Shown: positions 22,741-34,274 of the stretch, piece after piece
Layout of the letters: each line of letters begins with the position of its first letter
How positions within the stretch are numbered: the stretch's first letter is position 1
Origin: Seison nebaliae
Taxonomy: Eukaryota > Rotifera > Pararotatoria > Seisonacea > Seisonidae
DNA: 35,040 bases
Reading direction: 5' to 3'
Assembly: GCA_023231475.1 (NCBI GenBank)
Contig: JALJEE010000710.1
Span: 1 to 35,040 of the forward strand
Program-made: the position numbers and the translations under genes
Notes under the pieces: generated by a model
What the model saw: the letters and a program-made list of their open reading frames with translations, nothing else
Told to the model about the DNA's origin: nothing
Databases searched by the model: none

Positions 22741-24430
22741 AGCCAACTTACTCATTATTGCCAGGATGAATAATTAGTCATTGACTTTTGCAATTTTTAT
22801 TGGTTTCTCCGTAGAGAGGAATAGGTCGTACTCATCTATGGTCAATATCATCTAACGGGAAATTGCTACAAGAATATGAAATACTACTATATAAGAAAGA
22901 AACCGAGAAAGACGATCATCATAGTAGATCAAAATCATCCCGGCAATACGTACTACAACAAAGAACGATCGGTTAAACAAAAACAGCCATAGGAAAGGAA
23001 GCATTACTCTATATCGCTGAACCGAAAGAACAATGGTAACCGCTTCGAGAACCACCAGTCACAAAGCAACAGAAGAAATACCAGATTGCCAAAAAGTTCT
23101 GAATACTATGAAAATACTCATAATACCTACAAATCAAAGTATTCTAAAGTTATCAATGAAGACAAAAACCAATTATATCAAATAATATAATAGAAGTTCA
23201 TCAATATTTGAAAAATATTTCTTTAATTGATAATGAAAATAGTAATATAAAATGAAATGATGACGGAGGTCGGAATTTAATGACAATCTACAATTAAATA
23301 GATGGAGTTTATATCCAAAAGTAAAGTATCTTGTCTTAATTCTTACGGTGCTTTTATAATCTTACTTTTGATTGTTCTGATCTAGTAACTTGATCGATCA
23401 GCTGGTCGTTGGTCCGTTTCGGCCTATTTTCACATTCTTTGTTTGTCTGTTCTGGATTCTTTGTCTTTGATTTATTGTTGATTATGATCATGCATATTTT
23501 ATTAGGTTGATGCGTTGTTTGGTGTCATCTTAGTTTCTTTTATGACTTTAACTGATTACATATCAATAAAGAAGAACTTCAAGAAAACAGGTTTTTTAAG
23601 TAATCTTACAGTGAACTCTTTAGAGATATTTAGAAAAGTTAAATCATGATTCATGAACGGTAAAGAAATATAGCTTTAATAACAGCTCAGGTCCAATTTT
23701 CAACAACTACAGAATGAAATAATTTACACCGTATGAGAATTAATTTGTTTAATTACTTCGAATTAAAAAATCAAACAAATCTAATGATAAATTAATCAAA
23801 TAAACAGAGAGGAAATAGTGGACATTGAATGAATAAATCATAAATAGGCTAGGCATTCCAAGGTTAAAATTTAAGTTACTACTACTTGGGAGAGAAATCT
23901 ATCTGCATAAATTTTTACCTTTCTTTTAACGAGCTTCTTAAATACAATTTGAACTTCATTATAACGAAGATATGTTGAATCATTCATTTGTCAAACCTTC
24001 TTTCATTCATAACCTTACCGTTCCAACAGATGTTGCTGAGTAGAAATAATGAATTTGCAATTAATCATTTTCGTTCATTCTATCAAATGGTCATTTCTAT
24101 TGTAGGAAATTCACAAATTTTGCAAATTATCGACATTTGTTCTTTTACTCATAAAGCTGCCGTAGTAGAAAAAGGGTGCGTATATTTACAATTTATTAGT
24201 GTTAAGAATTTATATTAGAAAATAAAATAAAAATATATTTCAAGAAAAGGAAAAGAATTGAAGGAGTTATTGTATTTGAAGATAAATATGTTTAAAAATT
24301 GTATTATTATATAATAAAGTAATTTTAATTAACTTCAAATATGGATGAGAGAAATGAAATTTTATGTAAATGAAATTATTTGTTTTTCCGAATTGTCATT
24401 CAAAATTTTCCCAATCCCAATAATCGTCCT
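22741..24430. other. Non-genic tract with possible further retroelement debris
   Basis: From about 22826 to 23190 the plus strand has a polar Asn/Arg/Lys-rich frame broken by a single internal TAG, far fewer stops than expected here; it could be remnant coding DNA. The stretch 23340-23560 is less AT-rich than its flanks. An ATG frame of 62 codons lies at 24030-24218. None of these can be assigned. Confidence 0.4.
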
Positions 24431-24580
24431 TCATCTTGCGTCATAGACAATTAGACGAGATGTTCGTTTCTTGTACAAGATGTGAGAACTGCATTGTTTG
24501 CAGCGTATCGTTGAATCTTGGAAGAATTGCGTTTCAGCTCCACATTGCGAACAAACGTATTTCGGTGCTTGATTTTCCAT
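24431..24580 (-). CDS. POLR2K: RNA polymerases I, II and III subunit RPABC4 (RPB12/POLR2K)
   Basis: A 49-codon intronless gene on the minus strand (ATG at 24580, TGA ending at 24431). It encodes the small zinc-binding subunit shared by nuclear RNA polymerases I, II and III. Two CxxC pairs (Cys10/Cys13 and Cys27/Cys30) form the single zinc site. The C-terminal block, IRCKQCSSHILYKKRTSR followed by LIVYDAR, is nearly the invariant signature of the family (the human protein ends in KRTKRLVVFDAR). It is shorter than the human protein (58 residues) only in the variable N-terminus before the first Cys. The ATG context ACAAATGG is good. It lies head-to-head with the lipin gene, whose start is 739 nt away on the other strand; a shared promoter region is possible but not shown. 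Confidence 0.95.
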   Translation of the reverse strand: MENQAPKYVCSQCGAETQFFQDSTIRCKQCSSHILYKKRTSRLIVYDAR

Positions 24581-25319
24581 TTGTAAAATAACTACTCGAG
24601 AAGATTAGCTAAATATTTGAGAATTCAAATATGGACATCTGTGATGGAATGTGATGATGGAATCATTTTCTTAAATGTCTGTCATTAATCAATAATTATG
24701 TATGTGAATTGTATAAGACAGCACAATCGAGTTACCGATTTTTAGTAACTTGAACGATCGAACCACAATAATTAGAGAATGATGAAGAGAATAAATAACT
24801 CAGAATTTGTGTTTCTCAATCACTTCATCTGTTTCTCATTTATTCACCGATAATTTCCATTATTTATTTATCTGTTTCCTCAAAATCCGACTGTTATGTA
24901 AAAGTTTCCGTATAAAACTTTCTGATGAAAGGAAAGTAATATTGAAATTTTATATGTTTATTAATAATCGTGAATATTCTCTCATATTCGTTTGAGTGAA
25001 TATATGTACTTTTTTCATGAGAAAATAATAGAATTGCTCATTAATTATTTTCTTTTAGGAATTGGGAAATGATTGTTGATTCGTCTTATAGAATTTGATA
25101 TTTTCTCCCAAAATATTTCATGATTTATGTTCCATCGTTCCGCTTAATTAAGAATTAATTATTTCTTTTATAACAAATTTACCACCAAAAATATTTTCTC
25201 TTAAATTTCCCTTCAAATTTAAAAATAAAATATGTAATTCTCAATCATTTTCTCCTCTTCTTATTAGTTGTGTTCGATTGTTCTTTTACCTTTTCATTTC
25301 TAATAAGTTTACTCGGTCA
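24581..25319. other. Divergent intergenic region between RPB12 and lipin
   Basis: 739 bases separate two divergently transcribed genes, so promoters for both probably lie here. No canonical TATA or initiator element stands out. An in-frame open stretch precedes the lipin ATG back to 25278 but has no earlier ATG. A 62-codon frame at 24807-24995 looks like chance. Confidence 0.5.
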
Positions 25320-28300
25320 ATGATCAGTCGTATTTTCAACTACATCGTCACTAACTATAATGAGATCAATGCTGCGACGTTGACTGGGGCACTCGATGTC
25401 ATTGTTATACGACGGCCGGATGGAACGTTCACATGTTCCCCGTTTCATGTCCGATTCGGCAAGTTATCTCTCATCAAGTGCAAGGAGAAAGAAGTCGATA
25501 TTTTCATCAATAATCAATTATCTAATCTTAAAATGACTTTGGGTGAGAGAGGTGAAGCATTCTTTGTGGAAACGTCTGAAAAGAAAATAAATAACATGGA
25601 AACAGAAAATGAGATAATAAATATTGAAGAGAAGAATAATGATAATAATGGTGATATGATTGATGATATGGATGATGGTCCAGATGATATACGATTTGTG
25701 TTGAAAGGAAAAATCACTCGATCTGCTTCTGATTCGAGTTTATTGAAAAAACAAGAAAATGAATCCAATTCTCCCAATCACCAACAACAACAACAACAAG
25801 AAAATCTTGGAAAGAATAATAATAACAATAATGAGAAGAAGGAAAGTGACGAAGAAAGTTATGGGAATATTTCGACAAAAAGGAAACAAATAATAGAAAC
25901 GATTAAAGAAAATATCAGACGTCCAATCTCATCTGATACGTTGAGAAAAGAGAATGATGGAAGAGAACAATTTGTAAGTTTAAACGAGAAGAATCGAATA
26001 CATTTGAAGAAAATTATTGATCGTCGATTGATGACATTCAATCGGAAACATCCAAGAAAACGAACGAGATTCGATTCTGCTTTTCCAAGTAATTGTTTGA
26101 AAGGAATGAGATATCAATCGATTAACGATACGAATGAACAAATGATAATGAAAGAACTTTTAGGTAATACGAATAATAATTCGAAGAATATTCCATCACC
26201 AGGAAAGAAGCGATTCAAATCAGCTGAAGATATCCAGAGAAGATCATCACAAGAATTTCTTATTGAAAATTTTTTGTTGAATAATTCAGTAGCGAAGAAA
26301 AATACACTTCGTCCCAGATCATATTCAGTCGATATAATCGACTTAAATAAATTTAACGAAATTACATTTGATAACGACTTCGAATGGTCTTGGGGTGAGT
26401 TGCCACATCCATTGCACACGTCTTCATTGGAGAAGAATCTGAAGAAGCGAATTAAGAAGAATAATTTAAATAATAATATGAATTTAAATAATAATAATAA
26501 TGAAGATGATGAAATTGAAAGGAATTCAAGAAAGGAAGATAATTTGAAAGTAGATGTAGATGATCTGACGGGAGAAATTTGTTCAGATGATAATTCATCA
26601 AAATTGACAACGACTAATTCAACATCGACAACCACCACATCTAAACGGAAACAATTATTTGATATTCTTTATTCTATTCTATCTTTGAATCGAACTAGTT
26701 CGTTAATGAAAAGAAATTCTTATCGAGAGAAATTGGATGAAGAGAACGAAGCTTATTTAGTTGATGCTTTAGCCAGCAATAATCTGTTAATGCAATTTAT
26801 CACCGATGAACAACGTAAGGAATTAGAAGATTTGAAAGAAGATAAATTAGTTGATGAAAATAAAAATTTGAATGTGATTAAAGAAGAATTCTTCAGAGAC
26901 GATCGAGATTCTGATATTGAAAGTGGAACTGGAACATTATCACCCATTCATGATTATTTATCAGATCAATATGCTCCTGGTAATGTGAATGTGAGTCGAG
27001 CGAAGAAGCCTCGACGATATTGTTTATCTGCCTCCTCATCGAGAACATATCAACCGGAGAATCAATCATCGATATCGATGATTGGAAAGAAGACAATTAT
27101 AGAGAATTTCCGAACATCAGAAAAAATAAAAAATTTAAACAAGAATTTAAAAATTTTTGAAAAAGAAAAAAATCATAATTCATTTTCATCGACAACTTCA
27201 AGTTCATCCGATTCAGATGATGAGGCATCGGAGAAAGAAACCGTAAATAATGACAATGTGGAGAATGAGAGGAATAAAAAGATAAAATTAACAGAAAAGA
27301 AATTGAGAAAGTATTTCGATCGTCACGAGAAAATATCGAGTGAATATGAAAATAAATTACTCACATATGAAAGTTGGACGAAAGATATCGAACAGAATTT
27401 TGCCGAAGTTCTTAAACGATCGCCAACGACAACAAATCAGAATGCCAATCAAGTTCCATCGAATAATTCCTTCATCTCAGATTTGATGATGCCAAAATGT
27501 TTGTTATGGAACAACGACCTTATTATTTCTCATAACGGTTATATGATGCCATTGGAAATCGCTTCTTATGTCATAATGACGGAGACGATATTTAAGAAAT
27601 CTCTTCCAAGAGCACTTATTAATGACATGTTGGAATACTATTGTAAAATGAAGCAGAAACCGAATCAAGAAGATGGTGGAGGAATCTGGTCATATCTCCT
27701 TTTTCGTCGTAATCGTCAAACAACAACGAAAAAATCGAGAAAGAAAAAACCGATATCGGATGCAACTTCGAGAGAAAAGAATGGAGAACTCGAACAGAAA
27801 ATGCCGTTGTTAAAGACGAAAAGTGAAACGAAATTATTGTCGGAGAAAGACAAAACGAAATATTTTGAGAATTCGAATATTATGTCAACAACATCCGATC
27901 TTAATACAACAGCATCTCGTTCAAATAATAATAATAATATATCAAAATTATCAACAAAACAAAATGAACATATTGAGAAGAATAATAATGAGGAAGAATT
28001 TAGAACGATTCGATTGACATCAGATCAAATAAGAGAATTGAATTTGAAGAATGGATCGAATGAAATCTTATTTCGTGTGGTCACTGCTCTCCAAGGGACA
28101 AGCGAATGTATTTGTAATTTATATCTTTGGAATTACGATGACAAAATCGTTATATCGGATATTGATGGAACGATAACACGTTCAGATGTAATGGGACAAA
28201 TATTTCCACTGGTCGGAATATCGTCATGGGTTCAGCCGGACATTGCAGCTCTCTTCCGTTCTATTAAAAGGAATGGCTATCAGTTTCTTTATTTGAGTTC

Positions 28301-29242
28301 TCGAGCTATCGGTCAAGCTAAATCAACGAGAGACTATTTAGCTTCTATACGTCAGAGTTAGTTCTCGTTTTAGTTCATCTTACAAAAATGTCTTTTATAG
28401 AAATTATATGTACTGTAATTATATCTTATATGTAATTGTTATCTGTTATCATTTTACTATTCTTCTTTCTTCTTCTTCTTCTTGAATAGATGGAAAAACT
28501 TTACCAGATGGTCCTCTACTTATGTCTCCAGCATCGTTGATTCGTGCCTTCCACCAAGAAGTCATTGAACGGAAACCAGAAGCATTTAAAATTTCCTGTT
28601 TACAAGATATCAAGCAACTATTTCCAATAGAATGTAAGCCATTTTTTGCTGGGTATGGTAATAAGTTGAGTGACGTATGTTCATATAAAGCGGTAGGAGT
28701 ACCCGAGAGTCGTATTTACACAATAAATCATAATGGACAAATATTTCAAGATAATCATATCGTAACCTTATCGTTAGTTGTATTTGATGTCATTTCTGAT
28801 TTTGAAGGAATCGTTTAAAATGATGGAACGAATATCGAAAAGAAAATGTTTTCATTAAATTAAACTTCATAGAAATTCACCTTTTCTTTTTTTCATATTC
28901 TCTTTTTCCACCTTAAACTTGTCATTAACACTCGCGATAATATGACGACATTCCTTTATTTATCTCAATCTCGATTGAATGACGATATATTTTTTATATT
29001 TGGATGGAATTCTATTTTTTTTATTCTCTTTTAGATATGGAAAACTAATAGAACATGTGGAACACTTATTTCCTCCATTAAAAGTATCGAATATTGGAAT
29101 GAAGTCATTGCCATTTGCTTTCTCAGAAAACTATTCTCAATTCACTTTTTGGAGGATGTCAACCGATATGTTAAACGAAGAAAATGATTCGAATATCATA
29201 TCAAAACAAAAGACTTCCAATTCGATTGATACAAAAAATTAA
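25320..29242 (+). CDS. Lipin, phosphatidate phosphatase (PAP1)
   Basis: Dephosphorylates phosphatidic acid to diacylglycerol for triacylglycerol and phospholipid synthesis; Mg2+-dependent and active at the ER, with possible nuclear roles. Three exons: 25320-28356, 28490-28772 and 29035-29242 (intron phases 1 and 2; introns 133 and 262 nt), giving 1175 residues. The N-Lip domain is at 1-84 (NAATLTGALDVIVI, CSPFHVRFGKLS, GERGEAFFVE). A central lipin domain lies at about 725-800 (ISHNGYMMPLEIASYVIM, KKSLPRALINDM). The catalytic C-Lip domain runs from about 916 with the HAD motif DIDGT at 947-951 inside ISDIDGTITRSDVMGQ, then NGYQFLYLSSRAIGQAK, and FTFWR at 1143-1147 near the end, as in animal lipins. 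The 640-residue spacer between N-Lip and the central domain is low-complexity, rich in Asn, Lys, Ser and Glu, with a polyQ run (about 25774-25799) and a serine-aspartate patch, making the protein longer than the roughly 900 residues of vertebrate lipins. Many Ser and basic sites suggest phosphoregulation. Confidence 0.95.
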
Positions 29243-32129
29243 GAATTGTTCATCGAATACTATTCCATCACATCACAACTCTATAATTATTTCCACACAT
29301 AGAGCTTCATTGATGTTATGGCGATGATGACGATTATTATCATTCGACTTCTTTCTTTCCTTTACTTCTGATTAAACTGATCATTCTAATATTAATAAGA
29401 ACGATGATGATGATGATAGGCGATCATGGTCAAAGAGATTTAATTTTTCATTTTTAGATATTTTTCTGTTTATTTATTACCATTTCTCATTTCCATCAAA
29501 AGAATAACAACAACAACTAAATATTTCAATTCAGATAATATTCTTTTATTCACTCTAGGATATAATTCAGTTGATTTCTTTCTTTGTTTAACAAGAGTAA
29601 AATATTTTTTTGGAGAAAATGAAAAATTATTTTTTCGAGAAAAAAAACATTTACGGAGATAAATTTATCAAAAAAATTATTAGAAACAATATCACTGGAA
29701 TTCGTGTAAGCTTTCGTCAAACATTTCTTGTGCTTCATTAACTGACGATAAAAGGAATTTATGTTCCAACTAAATGCTTATACGTCCCATTTATCAGAGT
29801 ACAATGTTTATTTGGAGATTAATTATTTATTTTCAATCTCGTAGGAAGAAATTAATATTAATCAATGAATTTTCGTTTACAAAACATTCCCCATAAAAGA
29901 AACGAATGAAATTAGTAACCTTATGACATTATTTAGCCGCAAAACATTTTCCATGATTTTGCTCTTGTGTTCCTTCTCTATTAAGATAGTCTAGTACAGA
30001 ATTGGTAGTATTTTTAAGTTCAATTATTAAAGAAATTCTCTCAGCAATGATGAAATTGGAAATTGTCTAAATGAAAATAATAGTAGTGTAATTCGTAATA
30101 GAATAATTTAAATGAATCAAGAATGAGTTTAAAGTAACTAGGGGTTACATCTTGATTAACTATGCTCGCATAAAAAAGAAAATTAATTTTCCGGCAATAC
30201 TCACTTTCTTGATTACTTTTCTTGATTAATTTTTTTACCTTTAGTAGCATTGAGGAATAGTCCTGAATTTTGTGGAAGATTAGAAGAAAGTGTTTTGAAT
30301 AACTGTACACTTAGACTATTACTATACGAAATGTAAATGAGAAATATTTTCTATAGATTTTCAATTTAATCATCATTCAATTCCTCAAAGGATTAATACT
30401 TTCTGGATATGTGCATAATTTGCTTATATAAAAATTATCAGTTAGCTATTCTCTAGATAACATATCATGAAAGAGAGAATTTTAATTTTAATTTGCTCAT
30501 TATTCTCTTGTATATCTTTTATTTGTATTCGAAAATGAAGAATATGACATTTCTTCTTCACTATCATGTTAGGAAGGAAATTTAATGTTAAACGATCTCT
30601 AAGAGAAATATATGGGGGAATATGTTGAGTTTAGCTTCTAGACATTCTACAATTAAATCTTTAGGCAGTCTCCAGACAAAATAACTGAAAGATCATCATT
30701 TCTCTATATCTTACATGATAAGATAGTTGTCGAAGACATTATTAATTGTTTAATTAATTAATAAAAGATGAAAGACATCAGTCGAAGCATTCTTGTACAC
30801 TTTATTATTCGTAAAAGGGATATTGTTAATTTATTAAATAGCACTTCCATTTTGGATCACTTATTTTACTTTGAGAAGAAAGAAATTTCTTTTCGGAAAA
30901 ACCGGAAACGGTAGAATATCTTTAGTAGTTGAACTTTCGCAAACTCCACTATTACTACTCAATTCATCAATTCCATTTATTTCACTTAGATCGATTTTTT
31001 TGGTGGCATTAGAAATTTGTAAATTATGAAATTAGTTCTTACAGTTAGTACATTGTTGTTAATAAGAACTTCTTACTATGTAAAAGAAGGAATATAGAAG
31101 TTATACTTCATGACAATTCTTCTCAACTCACGTTATATCTCATAACTGATGGGAAGAGCACATATATTTCATAATAAAAATATACCTTATCCATCTTTCA
31201 ATAAATATCAATGCTTACTGTGAATAGTCTGTTAAAATCAGTGTCCCATTAAACATTAACGATGATAAGTAGAATTTTATTGTCGAGAATTACATATGAT
31301 ATAATTTGTATGTCATATCATCAAATTAATCATTAAATACGATAAGAGTAAACATCTCTTATCGATTATATGTATGCATAATTCTTTTACACGAGCATAT
31401 TGTCTATTCATATGATGAGAAACCGACATGTCACGTATCAAACTTTCCTTTAACAAGGAATCGTTAATTATGCTAATAAAATTAATATTAAAAATTTTAA
31501 AACTCTAACTTTTTACGAGAACTATGAACGTCATTAGATTTGTCTCGTGGCTCTTATGTCCTTCTCCCGTCGATTTGGACTACAGCTTGTATTAAAAAAA
31601 CTGACATTGATGAAGTTGTTTGACCGTCTATTTGGAATTGAAGTTTAAGTAAAATTGTTTGGAAGAATAAAGGAAGATAAAAATCAAGAGATAATTAGAT
31701 TCCGTAATTTGATAAGGAATGGAATATTATTTTAATTTATCGAGAAATAATCTTTCGTTGAATTGGAATGAATAATTTTGAGTACGAGAAATACAAAGAA
31801 TAAATGTTTCGTCAATCATATCGAATATTTATATCGAATTTCCTCTGAAATACATTATTTCTATTCAATCTTGATTTTGATTAAATAAAATTACTTTAAA
31901 AAATATACGCAATTCTATATCCTCTTAACTAAAAGATCTTCCCAACTTATAAAATATTATAATCTTTCCTAAAATTTCCTTGTTGTCAGTTGAAAATGAA
32001 TTCAATTACACCTTTTATGACAACCAATTTTTTTTGGATAAATTATAATGATTAAACATTTATTTTTTTCATCTTTACATAGACATAAATTTGGAGGAAA
32101 TATAAATAGTAAGGTTTTTGGAGGAAAAT
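29243..32129. other. Intergenic, no gene seen
   Basis: 2.9 kb of AT-rich DNA with stops in all frames. It contains the lipin 3' UTR and the upstream region of the GTPase gene. A short GATGATGATGATGAT run lies near 29404-29417. No RNA gene, repeat array or conserved coding segment was recognised. Confidence 0.55.
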
Positions 32130-34142
32130 ATGACACAAAATCAACCAACATCGCCAACTGCAAGAGAATACAATTTTTTCAAAACATTAAATCGTCTGCA
32201 AGCTAATGAAAAACGAAATGATTCCCAACTATCTGAGACACGAAGAAGCATTCATGCTGGATATGATTCGGATACATCAATTTCAGTCAGCCGTGCTGTA
32301 GGTAATACAATGCATAAATCTACGGAGAATGATAATGAAATGAAGATGAATAAATGTGTCGATTTTAATCAGAAACTTGTTACCATTATCTCGCCAAAAA
32401 AATGTTCGCCACGCAACAGTTTGAAAAAATCGTTGGATGATCTCGAACATACACCTATCCACCATTCCTCTTTACGAAACTGGCAAAAGAAGATATTACG
32501 TCTGTCCAATTCACACATGTGGGCAGACTCGTTAGAACACAATATAAATGATTCCAGGTTAATTCCTTTCTTAAGTTTGTTCTTGTGAAATAATCCTTCT
32601 TTATTTCATGCGACCTTCCTCCATATTTCATGTTCTTTACCATCCAATTTTTAAATATCCAATCTCGTTCAAATTTCATACACATTCTCTTCTAAAATAT
32701 TTCTAATAAAATTACATTCATAACGTACATCTAATAAAATGAAAATGAATCACCTTCTTACATCTTTCAGACATTCGATCAACGAAAAGAGATCAACGAA
32801 AGAGAATGAAAGTCCGAAGAAAAGTTCAGCAAAAAAACTTTTTAAGAAAACTGGATCATTTCGTCGATCTCGTCGAAACAATGAACAAAAGAATGAAGAT
32901 TTCCGTAATCGAGGTATGAGTAAACATTTCTCAAAAGAATCTGAAAGTCCCGAAAACTTACCAATAGTAAAAGTTGTTGTTTGGGGTGCAAAGGGCGTAG
33001 GGAAAACATCTCTTATTCATCAATTGATGACCAATAATTTCCGAGAAGCATACACACCGACAACATCCGACATTTACCGCTGGAAGAATTTGGAGATATG
33101 GGACGTTGGAGAAATTGAAGAATTTTCTGGGATGAAAAACTTACTACTTTCATGGGCTGATGTATTCTTATTAGTATTCTCATTAAACAAGGATCCAAAT
33201 GCAAAGTGTTTCAAAGCAACTCCACTCTCACCACAATCAACTATTGAAAAGACCGAAGAATCGACAGAATCTGAAAATGATGTAGGGAATGAATTACCAA
33301 AAATATTTCGAAAATCGATTCGAGCGAAGAATCGATTAATGCGAACGTTATCGACTTCTTCAAAGAAAAGACGTTCACTTAGACGAAATCATTTGAATAC
33401 CACAAAATCTTTAGAACGGAAATCGAAGGAATGTTTCGAAGAGAAACAACAATTAAAAAGACAATCATCGCTGAAAGCTGTCGATCTTCCAACATTGAAG
33501 GAATCTTTCAATTACATAAAAATCGTGAAAGATGAAATTATTCAATATTATCGAGAACAACACACCAGAAAAATGATCGACTGGGCGAAAAGAAATTTAG
33601 CAATGCATGTTACAGACAATGCTTTAGATAATGCTCTTCCTTCGCATCGTAACTCTTCCATATTTGCTAAGCAAAAATTTCCAATCATTATTGTGGGTAA
33701 CCAAGCAGATTTGTTATTCGATTACGAAACTGATGATTTAACTCCAAACTCCACACCAGAATTAGCAAAATTAGATATGCAGATCAGTTTTGATTGGGAT
33801 CTTTCATTTATTATAACTGCAGCTAATCGTCTTTCTTCAGTTCAAGAATCATACAATAGTATATGTTCCACCTTAAATCAAATGCAGTTCCAAAACGAAT
33901 ATTATTTGCAGTTAACTCAAAATAAAATGAAAAAGAATTCGATTGAAGGTAAGGATCTATTTCATTTACCCTGTCGTGATGATTTAGAAAGTATCGGCGA
34001 AAAAATAAGAAAGAAACAAGTGAAAAAGAAACAAACATATAATTCTTCAACAGAAAGCATGGAGAAGAATGGTCGTGTTTCATTGTCAGATAATAACATT
34101 GATCGAAATGAGAATAACCTATTGAACTGTATAATTTCATAA
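32130..34142 (+). CDS. Divergent prenylated Ras-family GTPase (RASD/Rhes-like)
   Basis: Two exons (32130-32557 and 32771-34142, phase-2 intron of 213 nt) encode 599 residues. The first 208 or so residues are polar and Ser/Lys-rich. The GTPase fold starts at about 209: VKVVVWGAKGVGKTSLIHQL is a good P-loop (GKT at 220-222); REAYTPTTSD matches the switch I region of RASD proteins; G3 is WDVGEIEEF (253-261) in place of DTAGQEE, so Gly60 and Gln61 of Ras are replaced by Glu and Ile; DVFLLVFSL follows. About 100 inserted basic, Ser-rich residues (about 284-382) separate this from the G4 motif NQAD (453-456) and a G5-like TAAN (492-495). The protein ends CIIS, a CaaX box of the type usually farnesylated, as in RASD1. 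It is therefore probably membrane-anchored and signalling, with weak or absent GTP hydrolysis (inference). Subfamily assignment is tentative. Confidence 0.85.
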
Positions 34143-34241
34143 AATTTTTTTCATTCTTTTCTCCTTTTCTCCCAATCATTTTCCCAACATGGTAGTGTTG
34201 AACATATATAATATTCATATTATAAGTATTGGACGTAATAT

Positions 34242-34274
34242 AATAAATATACTACAATAATTATAATTAATAAA
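34242..34274 (+). terminator. Poly(A) signals of the Ras-like GTPase gene
   Basis: AATAAA at 34242-34247 and 34269-34274, about 100 nt after the stop. Position and sequence only. Confidence 0.4.

Noticed and set aside
29404-29417. GATGAT run and other short trinucleotide runs
   Set aside because: Ordinary short simple repeats, too short to be informative.
32101-32108. TATAAATA before the GTPase gene (also 1929-1936 before the first channel gene)
   Set aside because: Both lie 20-30 nt before the ATG, leaving no room for a normal transcription start and 5' UTR.
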